From NCBI GenBank assembly GCA_035501615.1, contig DATJVY010000012.1, positions 1 to 64,000 of the forward strand: a DNA stretch of 64,000 nt, read 5' to 3'. Origin of the DNA: RPRB01 sp035501615 (lineage in GTDB: Bacteria > Myxococcota > Myxococcia > Myxococcales > Myxococcaceae). Shown in pieces: positions 41,488 to 50,679 of the stretch. Both the position numbers and the translations under genes were made by a program. A model generated the notes under the pieces. It was not told the origin of the DNA and did no database searches. It saw only the letters and a program-made list of their open reading frames with translations. The stretch's first letter is position 1. Each line of letters begins with the position of its first letter.

Positions 41488-42219
41488 ATGGAGCGGTGGG
41501 AGGACGAGGCGCTGGTCCTGGGCACGCTGGACTACGGCGACGCCGACCGCCTGGTGACGCTCCTGACCCGCGGGCGGGGCAAGCTCACCGCCTTCGCCGC
41601 CGGGGCGCGCAAGAGCCGCCGCCGCTTCGCCGGAGCGCTCGAGCCCGGGACGGTGCTGCGCGCGCGGCTGGTGGAGCGCCATGGCTCGACCGTGCGGCTC
41701 GACGCGGTGGACGTGGTGCATGCCTTCCCCCGCATCCGCGAGGAGCTCCCGCGCATCGCCCGGGCGCTCTACGCGCTCGAGCTCTGCCGGGAGCTGCTCC
41801 GCGACGAGGAGCCCGCGCCGGAGCTGCTGTCGCTGACGGTGGACTGGCTCGGCCGCCTCGACGCCGGCGAGGCGGGTCCCACCTCGGTGCTGGCCTTCGA
41901 GCTCCAGGCGCTGGCCCTGGCCGGCCTCATGCCGCGCTTCGACGCCTGTGCGCTCTGCGGCGGGCCGCCCGGGGAGGCCCCCCGGTTCGACGTGGACCAC
42001 GGGGGCGCGGTGTGCGCCGGCTGCGGGCCACGTTCCACCGGGCCTCGCGTCGACCCGGCGGTGCTGGCCGGGCTGGCCTCGATCCAGGCCGGCGCCCGCC
42101 AGCCGCTGTCCGCCGCGCTCCGGGCCGAGGCCCGGGGGCTCCTCGCCCGGTTCATCGAGGCACAGCTCGGCCGGCGCCTGAAGAGCGTCGACTTCCTGCG
42201 CGGCGTGGGCGTCGATTGA
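41488..42219 (+). CDS. recO: DNA repair protein RecO
   Basis: 243 residues. The N-terminal OB fold carries ALVLGTLDYGDADRLVTLLT and GKLTAFAAGARKSRRRFAGA. The zinc site is CALCGG and CAGCG at about 155-180. The helical C-terminus ends FIEAQLGRRLKSVDFLRGVG. RecO loads RecA onto single-stranded DNA with RecR in the RecF pathway. It is followed by glyQ after 38 bases, an order found in other bacteria. Confidence 0.95.
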   Translation: MERWEDEALVLGTLDYGDADRLVTLLTRGRGKLTAFAAGARKSRRRFAGALEPGTVLRARLVERHGSTVRLDAVDVVHAFPRIREELPRIARALYALELCRELLRDEEPAPELLSLTVDWLGRLDAGEAGPTSVLAFELQALALAGLMPRFDACALCGGPPGEAPRFDVDHGGAVCAGCGPRSTGPRVDPAVLAGLASIQAGARQPLSAALRAEARGLLARFIEAQLGRRLKSVDFLRGVGVD

Positions 42220-42257
42220 CGCCCTCCGGGGCGTGTAAGGTGCGCGGCGCTTTGGCG

Positions 42258-43210
<953 letters not shown>

Positions 43211-43214
<4 letters not shown>

Positions 43215-45316
43215 GCGAGGAGCTGCTCTTCGAGGTCGGCACCGAGGAGCTCCCGGCCGGCGAGGTCGAGCGTGCGGTCGAGCAGCTCCGGACGCTCGTC
43301 CTCTCCGGCCTCGACTCGGTCCGGCTCGGCCACGGCGAGGCGCGCATCTTCGCCACCCCCCGCCGGCTCGCGGTGGCGGTCGAGGCGGTTCCGGGCCGGA
43401 GCCCGGACTCGGTCCGCCAGGCCATGGGCCCTTCGGTGAAGGCCGCCTTTGCCGCCGACGGCACCCCCACCAAGGCGGCCACCAAGTTCGCCGAGGCGCA
43501 GGGAGTCCCCCTGTCCGCGCTGCGCCGGGTCCAGACGCCGAAGGGCGAGTACCTGGCCGCGGAGGTGACGGAGGCAGGGCGGCCGGCCAGCGCGCTGCTC
43601 CCCTCGGTGCTCGGGGCCGCGGTGCACGGCATCGAGTTCCGGAAGCGCATGCGCTGGGGCGACGTCGAGCAGAGCTTCGCCCGCCCCGTGCAGTGGCTTC
43701 TCGCGCTGCACGGGCAGGAGGTGGTGCCGGTCGTCTTCGCCGACGTGAAGAGCGGCCGGATGACCTGGGGCCACCGCTTCCTCTCCGCCGGGCCTCAGCC
43801 CGTGGCCCGGCCGCGCGACTACCCCCAGCTCCTCGAGAGCGCCCAGGTCATCGCCGACGTCGGCCGCCGGAGGGAACGCATCCGGAGCGAGGCGGCCGAG
43901 GCCGCCCGGAAGGGCGGAGGACGGATCCTCGAGCGCGAGGGCCTCCTGGACCAGGTGACCGAGCTGGTGGAGTGGCCCACCGCGGTCCTCGGGAGCTTCG
44001 AGGAGCGGCACCTCGAGCTTCCCGCCGAGGTGCTCATCCAGGAGATGACCGCGCACCAGCGCTACTTCCCGGTGGTGGACGGCGCGGGGAAGCTCCTCCC
44101 GCGCTTCGTCGCCATCTCCAACACGCCGGTGCGGGACCCGGCGCTGTCGCTCCGCGGCTACGAGCGGGTGCTGCGCTCGCGGCTGACCGACGGCCGCTTC
44201 TTCTTCGACGAGGACCGCAAGGTTCCGCTCGCCGCGCGGGTCCCGGCGCTGGAGCGCGTGGTGTGGCAGGGCAAGCTCGGAACCTATGCCGAGAAGGTGG
44301 GCCGCATCCGCCTCCTCGCCGCCGCGCTCACCCGGGCCGTGGGCCGCCCCGAGCTGCTGGGCGTCGTGGATCGCGCAGCGCTGCTCGCCAAGGCGGATCT
44401 GACCACCGGGATGGTGGGGGAGTTCCCCGAGCTGCAGGGCATCATGGGGCGGGAGTACGCCCTGGCCTCGGGGGAGCCGCCGGCGGTCGCCCGGGCGATC
44501 GCCGACCACTACCTGCCCCGGGGCGCCTCGGATCCGGTGCCCGCGGACGACCCGGGGGCGCTGGTGGGGCTGGCCGACCGGCTGGACACCCTGGCCGGTC
44601 TCTTCGCCCTCGGCAAGCCGCCCACCGCCTCGGCCGATCCGTTCGGCCTCCGCCGGACCTGCCTCGGGGCGATCCACGTCGTCCTCGGCCGTGGCTACCG
44701 GCTCTCCCTGGGTCAGGCCCTGGACCAGGCGCTCGAGGCAGTGGGGAAGAAGCTCGGCCTCGGCGCCGCCGCGGTGGCGGATGCCAAGGGCCAGCTGCTC
44801 GACTTCTTCCGGGGAAGGCTCCGCGCGCTGTGGGCCGACCGCGCCCGCGGGGACGTGGTGGAGGCGGTGCTGGCCGCCGGGTTCGACGACCTCCGCTCCG
44901 CCCGGGCGCGCCTCGACGCGTTTGCCCAGCTGGTCGGCGCCCCGGACTTCCTCCCCCTGGCGATCGCCTTCCGGCGGGTGGCGAACATCGTCGAGAAGCA
45001 GGGGAGGGACGTCTCGCCCGAGGCCGCCGACCCGCGCCTCTTCCAGGATCCGGCCGAGAAGGCGCTGGCCGAAGCGGCTCGACGCGCCTCCGCCGAGGTT
45101 CACCGGGCGCTGGCCGCCGAGGACGCCCCTGCCGCGCTCGCCGCGGCCCGCGCGCTGAAGGGCCCGGTGGACGCCTTCTTCGACGAGGTCCTGGTGATGA
45201 CCGACGAGCGACCGGTCCGCGAGAACCGTGTGCGCCTGCTCCGCGAGGTGGCCCAGGTGTTCGCCCCCCTGGCCGACCTGTCGCGCATCCAGGTGGAGAC
45301 CGGAGGAGCCCCGTGA
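43211..45316 (+). CDS. glyS: Glycyl-tRNA synthetase beta subunit
   Basis: 701 residues from GTG 43211. It starts MSEELLFEVGTEELPAGEVE, the standard beginning of the family, and continues FATPRRLAVAVEAVPGR, RPVQWLLALHGQEVVPV, EMTAHQRYFPVVDGAGK, LADRLDTLAGLFALG and DPFGLRRTCLGAIHVVL. The C-terminal helical region with the anticodon-binding domain ends about residue 700. It is complete. The stop overlaps the next gene (GTGA). Confidence 0.97.
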
Positions 45317-45786
45317 CCGGCCTCCTGGTCCTGCTCCTCGCCTCCGCCCCGGTGCTGGAGGCCGAGATCGACAGCCAGACGCGCGAGGACGACGAGCTCC
45401 CTCCCTCGTCGATCGTCCCCTACACCCCGCACTTCGAGGGACGGACGCTGGAGGGCCTGGTCTGCGGCCCCGAGGTGAAGAGCTCCTCGGTCCGCAAGCT
45501 CCTGAAGGACGGGACGCGGCTCACCGACAGCAAGGACCTGGCGGTGGTGAAGCAGGCCGTGCCCAAGCTCCAGCGGGCGCTCGAGCTGGACCCGCGCGCG
45601 GGCTGGGCCTACCTCATCCTCGGCAGCGCCCACGCCAAGCTCGGCGATACCCGCGCCGGCACCCGTGCCTACGAGACCTATCTGCTCTCCTGCCGCACCT
45701 ACCCCAACGCGGACCGGGTGCAGCGCATCCTCACCGACTACTGGCGCGCCACCGTTGGAAAGGACGACCCGACGCCCCGGCGCTGA
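45313..45786 (+). CDS. Small secreted TPR protein
   Basis: 157 residues from GTG 45313. A short hydrophobic N-terminus (MTGLLVLLLASAPVLEAEID) is a possible signal peptide. The middle has VVKQAVPKLQRALELDPRAG and WAYLILGSAHAKLGDTRAGT, two TPR-like helices, then an RAYETYLLSCRTYPNADRVQ helix. It is coupled to glyS by a four-base overlap but has no obvious link to tRNA charging. Followed by 74 bases before the next lipoprotein gene. Role unknown. Confidence 0.7.
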   Translation: MTGLLVLLLASAPVLEAEIDSQTREDDELPPSSIVPYTPHFEGRTLEGLVCGPEVKSSSVRKLLKDGTRLTDSKDLAVVKQAVPKLQRALELDPRAGWAYLILGSAHAKLGDTRAGTRAYETYLLSCRTYPNADRVQRILTDYWRATVGKDDPTPRR

Positions 45787-45860
45787 GGGAAGAAAGCGGC
45801 TCACCTCCCTGTTCAGGGTCCGCCGCTTGTCCTTGCGACGCCGGGTCGCGGATCTCTAGG

Positions 45861-47351
45861 ATGCGCGCCCTTTTGATGCGCCTCACCCTCCTCTCGACCC
45901 TGTTCCTCGTGGCCGCCTGCAACCAGGTGCCCGCAGCGCGGCCGCCGATGGACAACCGGCTCTACTACCCGACCGGGCTGGCCTTCGTTCCCCCCGACGA
46001 TCCCGACGCCGGGCTGGGACGGATCTACGTGGCGAGCTCGGACTTCGACCGCCGCTTCGACATCGGCTGGGTCACGACCATCGATCTCGGGCAGGTCCGC
46101 TCGCCCGATGGACGGGGTCTGTCCCTCCCTGGCGAGCCGCTCGCGCCCCCGAGCGACGGCGGCTCGGACCAGGGCCGTCCGGTCCAGTTCACCGACCTCG
46201 GCACCGACGCCGGGAGCGTGGTGCTCGTCGCGCCCTTCGCCGGGCTGGTCACCGCCGATCTCCGGCACTCGCGCCTCTTCGTTCCCTCCCGCTCCGAGGG
46301 TGACGAGGTGGCGGTGATGGACATCTCCCCGGTCGACGGCGGCGTTCCCCTGCGCTGCTACTTCTCGGGTGGAACGGATTGCACGCAGGACTCCATCCCG
46401 CTGGCGGTGAACAACGACCCCGGGGACTACGGAATCCCCGCGGCACCCCAACCGTACGGCGTCTTCCTCCCGACCGGGTTCCTCCCCGACGGCGGCGTCG
46501 ACCCGCACGAGGACGAGATCTACGTCACCCACATTCGCCCGGCCTCGAGCCCGGCGCAGAGCTTCACCAACCTGGACAACTTCCTGGTGACGCTCACCGG
46601 AGCGCAGCTCGAGGGCGGCCGCGCCGCGTATCCGACGGCGGGCCGCTTCCAGCCGCCGGACCCGGACTTCAGCCCCATCGGCCGCGGCTCCTCGGACAGC
46701 ATGGTCATCACGCCCGACTTCCTCTACGTCTCCGGGCGGGCGAAGCTGGTCGCCAGCGACCCCGACGTGCTCGTCCGCGTCGTCGACCGGGGCAGCAAGC
46801 TCATCGCCTTCCCGCAGATCGGCCTGGTCTGGGCCTCCACCGAGGCCCGCGGCGTGCAGCTGCGCGGGGATGGCCGCCGGCTGTACCTCGCGGCGCAGAA
46901 TCCGGGGGCCCTCCTGGTGGTGGACGTCAGCTCGCCCCCGGGCACCGACCTCGCCCCGTCCTTCACCCTGGTGCGGGCGGTGCCGTTGCCACAGGGGCCC
47001 ACCGACGTGCAGCTCCTCGAGCGTCCCGACGGGCGTCCCCCGCTGGTGGTGGTGAGCTGCACCATCGACGGATCGATCGTCTTCTACGACGACGACCTCG
47101 GGCAGATCTCGGCCCGCATCGCCGGCGTGGGCGCCGTGCCCTTCGCCATCGCCGTCGACCGCCGCAGCTCCAGCGTCGCCAGGCTCTACGTGAGCAACTT
47201 CGGCGACGCGCGGATCGCGGTGGTGGACGTGCCGCTGTCCGCCGGCTCGGGGGGCGGGACGCTCGCCCCGAGGCTCATCGGCCACGTGGGCATGAAGCAG
47301 TACTGCCTGCTGGCCACCGACGATCGGAACTGCGTGGACACGACGCCGTGA
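45861..47351 (+). CDS. Probable beta-propeller lipoprotein
   Basis: 496 residues. Lipoprotein signal MRALLMRLTLLSTLFLVAAC. Repeated strand-rich segments resemble a YVTN/beta-propeller: FVPPDDPDAGLGRIYVASSD, LVTADLRHSRLFVPSRSEGD, GVQLRGDGRRLYLAAQNPGA, VGAVPFAIAVDRRSSS and RLYVSNFGDARIAVVDVPLS. Many DGG and DAG turns suggest calcium-binding-like loops; three or four Cys are present. No catalytic motif. It is anchored on the outside of a membrane and is coupled by a four-base overlap to a second, larger lipoprotein of related style. Confidence 0.8.
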   Translation: MRALLMRLTLLSTLFLVAACNQVPAARPPMDNRLYYPTGLAFVPPDDPDAGLGRIYVASSDFDRRFDIGWVTTIDLGQVRSPDGRGLSLPGEPLAPPSDGGSDQGRPVQFTDLGTDAGSVVLVAPFAGLVTADLRHSRLFVPSRSEGDEVAVMDISPVDGGVPLRCYFSGGTDCTQDSIPLAVNNDPGDYGIPAAPQPYGVFLPTGFLPDGGVDPHEDEIYVTHIRPASSPAQSFTNLDNFLVTLTGAQLEGGRAAYPTAGRFQPPDPDFSPIGRGSSDSMVITPDFLYVSGRAKLVASDPDVLVRVVDRGSKLIAFPQIGLVWASTEARGVQLRGDGRRLYLAAQNPGALLVVDVSSPPGTDLAPSFTLVRAVPLPQGPTDVQLLERPDGRPPLVVVSCTIDGSIVFYDDDLGQISARIAGVGAVPFAIAVDRRSSSVARLYVSNFGDARIAVVDVPLSAGSGGGTLAPRLIGHVGMKQYCLLATDDRNCVDTTP

Positions 47352-49888
47352 AGAAGCGCCTCCTCCTGCCGCCCCTCCTCGTCGCGCTGGCCTGCAACCA
47401 GAGCGGGGTTCCGCCGCCGACCGGCCTGCTCGGGACCAACTCCTCGGTGATCTCGGGCTCGTTGCTCTTCGTGACCAGCTCGCAGACCGACGAGCTCCGG
47501 GTGCTGGACATCGAGCCAGCGACGGGCCAGCGGGACTTCGTGCGTGCCCCGAACCCCCTCCGGCCGCTCTCCGTCCCCGTGGTGCCCTCACCCGTGGAGC
47601 TCTCCACGCCCACGCGGTACGGCCCCCTCGGCCAGCCGCTCCAGGGGGACTGGGTCTTCGCCCGGGGCGCCGGCAGCTCGGCGGTGTCGATCGTCGCCGC
47701 ACCGAACTGCCCGCAGTCGCTGCGGGAGTTCGCGCGCATCGCCCCCCGGCCGGACTCGGTGGTCACCGCGCTCACCTCACGCCTCACCGCCGACGACCTC
47801 CAGGCCCAGCTCTACTTCGCAACCTTCGACGGCACGGACAGCACGCTCTGGGAGCTCCTCCTCCCCAACCAGCCGCGCGACCGGACGACCACCACCATCG
47901 ACCCGAAGTTCTGCCCGAGCTACCCCGCGTCGTTTCCGCCCTACAGCCTCCGTCCGGTGAGCCTGGTGCCGGGCGCCGTCATCACGGCGCTGCTCGCCCT
48001 CCCCACGGTGCAGCACCCGGGCATGCCCCCCGACCCCGAGGAACGGAGGGTGGTGGTGGCCTCGCGGCTGCTGGCCCCACCGGTGTTCCGGACCGGGAAC
48101 CTGAGCGAGGAGGGGGTCATCACCCTGGTGGACCCGGCGCAGGGCGGCTTCACCGCCAGCCCGTTTCCGCTGGTCTTCAACCCCGACACCACGGTCGCCC
48201 AGAGCTATCCGGTGAAGCGGATGGTCACTCACGGAAACGTGGTGCAGATCGATTTCACCGGGAGCAACCCCGCCATCCTTCCCGACGGCACGGTGGACGG
48301 CGGCACCGAGTCGGTGATCCTGGACGCCGGCACCCGGGTCTTCGCCATCCTCGACGAGTCGTCCTGCGGCGGGAACCTGGACTGCGTGGGCGTGCTCGCG
48401 GTCGACCTGGACCGGCCGGCACCCAAGACCCTGCCGGACGGGGGGACGGCTACCGTCTTCCCGGTGGCCATCGATGGCTTCGACAACGCCCGGGACGTTC
48501 TCGACGACGCCGGGATGCCCATCCCGATCGACGGCGGCTTCGGGAACTTCCAGGCCGGTGACACCTACTTCCGAGCGCCGGAGTTCTTCGATGGCGGTGT
48601 GCGCCGCGACGCCAACCGCATGCTGCCCGTCCGCTTCGGGAACAGCGACCTGGTGGGCATCATCCAGGACGTCGCGATCCAGGCGAACGGCATCGCGCTC
48701 TACGTCAGCGGCGCCGAGCTGCAGTACGGCCTGCTGGGCTTCGTCACCCTGAGCGGCGTCGGAAACAGCATCCCCGCCGCGCAGATCTACGCCTTCGACG
48801 CGATGACGCTCCGGCAGATCAACTTCGCGCCCAACAACCCCGTCATCCAGTCGATGACCCCGGTCCTCAACAACGGGGCGACGGCGACGTTCCGGGGCGG
48901 GCCGACCAACATCCAGGTGGCGCAGGGCATCTGGCCCTACAGCGAGACCGTCTTCGTCCTCTACGAGGGCATCGTGGGCAGCATCGCCTTCGAGCCGCTG
49001 GACGCCGGCCTGGGAGACGTGCGGGACGGGGGCTGGCCGATCTCGATCAACAACCGGACGCTGGTCCAGGAAGGCTTCGCCGAGGCGGGCGACATCATCG
49101 TCCCCGTGGACTCCACCGGAACCGAGTGCCCCTACGGCTTCCCCATCCTTGCGACGCCCGACGGGGGCCTCCTGTGGGATGGGCCGCTCGGCGGGCTGTA
49201 CCTGGTCAGCAGCAAGTTCGGCCTGGCAGAGAACCTCGACGGTGGCATCGACGGCGGGATCGTCGCCGCGCTCTCCGACGGCACCCCGGCCACGATCGAC
49301 AGCTGCCCCGACCCGTACTCCTACAACCTCCGGAGCAGTGGCCTCTCCCAGCATGCGTTCACCGTGAACGGGGTCAGCTCGGGGTACCTCGGCCGGGTCG
49401 CCAACCCGCCCAAGGGCAGCCTCTCGAAATTCGCCGCCGGGGCGAGCTCCAACCCCAAGTTCCTCCGGTTCTGGAGGCCGAGCGCCGACGCCGGCTACTC
49501 GGCGGCGACCCTGCCGTCCGATGGCCTCTCATTCACTCTGGAGGACATCGTCCAGTACCCCGACGGGACCTCCGACGCCGGGGTGGAGGACGTGCTCCGC
49601 GGTGGCGACGTCTATGCGCTCCGCGGATCGGGGTACGAGATCATCTTCCTGAACGGCTACACGCCGGCGGGGGTGAGCATCGACTCGGCGACCCTGGGGG
49701 TGGCGGGCCTCAACCTCCCCGGGGCACTGGCGGTTTACCAGCGGGAGATCTACCCCCTGATCCAGAACGCTGGCGTCGACCGGGTGTTCGTCCTGTATCC
49801 GCCAGGGAACGTGATCCTGGACTTCTCTCCCACCACCGTCACCTTCAGCGCCCCCAACGTCGCGCAAGACATCGGGATCCACTACTGA
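47348..49888 (+). CDS. Large surface lipoprotein rich in DGG turns
   Basis: 846 residues from GTG 47348 (overlap GTGA with the previous gene). Lipoprotein signal MKKRLLLPPLLVALAC. The early part again looks like a propeller (GSLLFVTSSQTDELRVLDIE; DDLQAQLYFATFDGTDST). The middle and end are dense in PDGG, DAG and DGG motifs (DAGMPIPIDGGFGNFQAGD; NLDGGIDGGIVAALSDG) and in beta strands, with a C-terminal Ig-like ending (LDFSPTTVTFSAPNVAQDIG). Cys are few but partly paired. No enzyme motif is seen. Predicted outer-membrane or surface exposed; likely a complex with its neighbour. Confidence 0.8.
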   Translation: MKKRLLLPPLLVALACNQSGVPPPTGLLGTNSSVISGSLLFVTSSQTDELRVLDIEPATGQRDFVRAPNPLRPLSVPVVPSPVELSTPTRYGPLGQPLQGDWVFARGAGSSAVSIVAAPNCPQSLREFARIAPRPDSVVTALTSRLTADDLQAQLYFATFDGTDSTLWELLLPNQPRDRTTTTIDPKFCPSYPASFPPYSLRPVSLVPGAVITALLALPTVQHPGMPPDPEERRVVVASRLLAPPVFRTGNLSEEGVITLVDPAQGGFTASPFPLVFNPDTTVAQSYPVKRMVTHGNVVQIDFTGSNPAILPDGTVDGGTESVILDAGTRVFAILDESSCGGNLDCVGVLAVDLDRPAPKTLPDGGTATVFPVAIDGFDNARDVLDDAGMPIPIDGGFGNFQAGDTYFRAPEFFDGGVRRDANRMLPVRFGNSDLVGIIQDVAIQANGIALYVSGAELQYGLLGFVTLSGVGNSIPAAQIYAFDAMTLRQINFAPNNPVIQSMTPVLNNGATATFRGGPTNIQVAQGIWPYSETVFVLYEGIVGSIAFEPLDAGLGDVRDGGWPISINNRTLVQEGFAEAGDIIVPVDSTGTECPYGFPILATPDGGLLWDGPLGGLYLVSSKFGLAENLDGGIDGGIVAALSDGTPATIDSCPDPYSYNLRSSGLSQHAFTVNGVSSGYLGRVANPPKGSLSKFAAGASSNPKFLRFWRPSADAGYSAATLPSDGLSFTLEDIVQYPDGTSDAGVEDVLRGGDVYALRGSGYEIIFLNGYTPAGVSIDSATLGVAGLNLPGALAVYQREIYPLIQNAGVDRVFVLYPPGNVILDFSPTTVTFSAPNVAQDIGIHY

Positions 49889-49917
49889 CCGTGGTAGCCT
49901 CCCAGGGCGTGCGCGCC

Positions 49918-50631
49918 ATGGGTGACTTCAACCCGCCACATCCCGTTCGCAAGGTGGCCATCCCGGACCACCTCTGGGAGGCGTTCGAGGAGATGGCGCG
50001 GCAGATGGGCAGCGAGCGCGACGGGCTCATCAACCAGGCCCTGTTCATGTTCGCCCGCCTCAACGGCTTCCTCGAGGTGAGCAGCCGGCGCAGGACCCCG
50101 GTTCCTGCCCAGCCCACGCTGAACCATCGGGTCGCGGCCGCCGGGCCCGCCCGGACCGCTCCGCTCCGGAGCACCCCGTCCACCGACGCCGTGGCCCCCA
50201 CCATCGGGACCCCCATCCTCGGCAAGGGCGACCTCGACGACCTGGCCGCGCTCGGCGAGGTGGACACCGGAGCCCCGGACGGAACCCCGGACGACCCGCT
50301 GGACATCCTCGACCGGCCGCTCCCCGAGGACGAGGAGCGCTCCGGGGCAGGGGGCCAGCTGTACCTCATGGCCGAGAATGGCGCCCTGGACCGCATCGCC
50401 AAGGACCGGTTCGTCATCGGCCGGGGCAAGCACTGCGACTTCATCATCAACTCCGGCAAGGTGAGCCGCGAGCACGCGGTCATCGTCCGGGACGAGGGCG
50501 CCTACTACATCGAGGACCTGGGCTCCTCGAACGGCACCTGGTTCAACAAGCAGCGGATCAAGCGCAAGCAGGTGGAGGACGGAGACGAGTTCTTCATCTG
50601 CAACGAGAAGATCAAGCTCGTGCTGCGCTAG
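49918..50631 (+). CDS. RHH-like and FHA domain protein
   Basis: 237 residues, ATG 49918 (GTG 49909 also possible). The N-terminal 50 residues look like a ribbon-helix-helix DNA-binding unit: VRKVAIPDHLWEAFEEMARQ, then SERDGLINQALFMFARLNGF. A Pro/Ala/Asp linker of about 90 residues leads to a C-terminal FHA domain: DRFVIGRGKHCDFIINSGKV, SREHAVIVRDEG and LGSSNGTWFNKQRIK, which keep the phosphothreonine-binding Arg, Ser and Asn. It would bind a phosphoprotein partner and possibly DNA. Next to polA. The combination is unusual, and the RHH assignment is less sure than FHA. Confidence 0.82.
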   Translation: MGDFNPPHPVRKVAIPDHLWEAFEEMARQMGSERDGLINQALFMFARLNGFLEVSSRRRTPVPAQPTLNHRVAAAGPARTAPLRSTPSTDAVAPTIGTPILGKGDLDDLAALGEVDTGAPDGTPDDPLDILDRPLPEDEERSGAGGQLYLMAENGALDRIAKDRFVIGRGKHCDFIINSGKVSREHAVIVRDEGAYYIEDLGSSNGTWFNKQRIKRKQVEDGDEFFICNEKIKLVLR

Positions 50632-50679
50632 GGTGAGCCTCACGGGTCGGACCCGGACGTTATGGGTCCGCTCGAGGTC

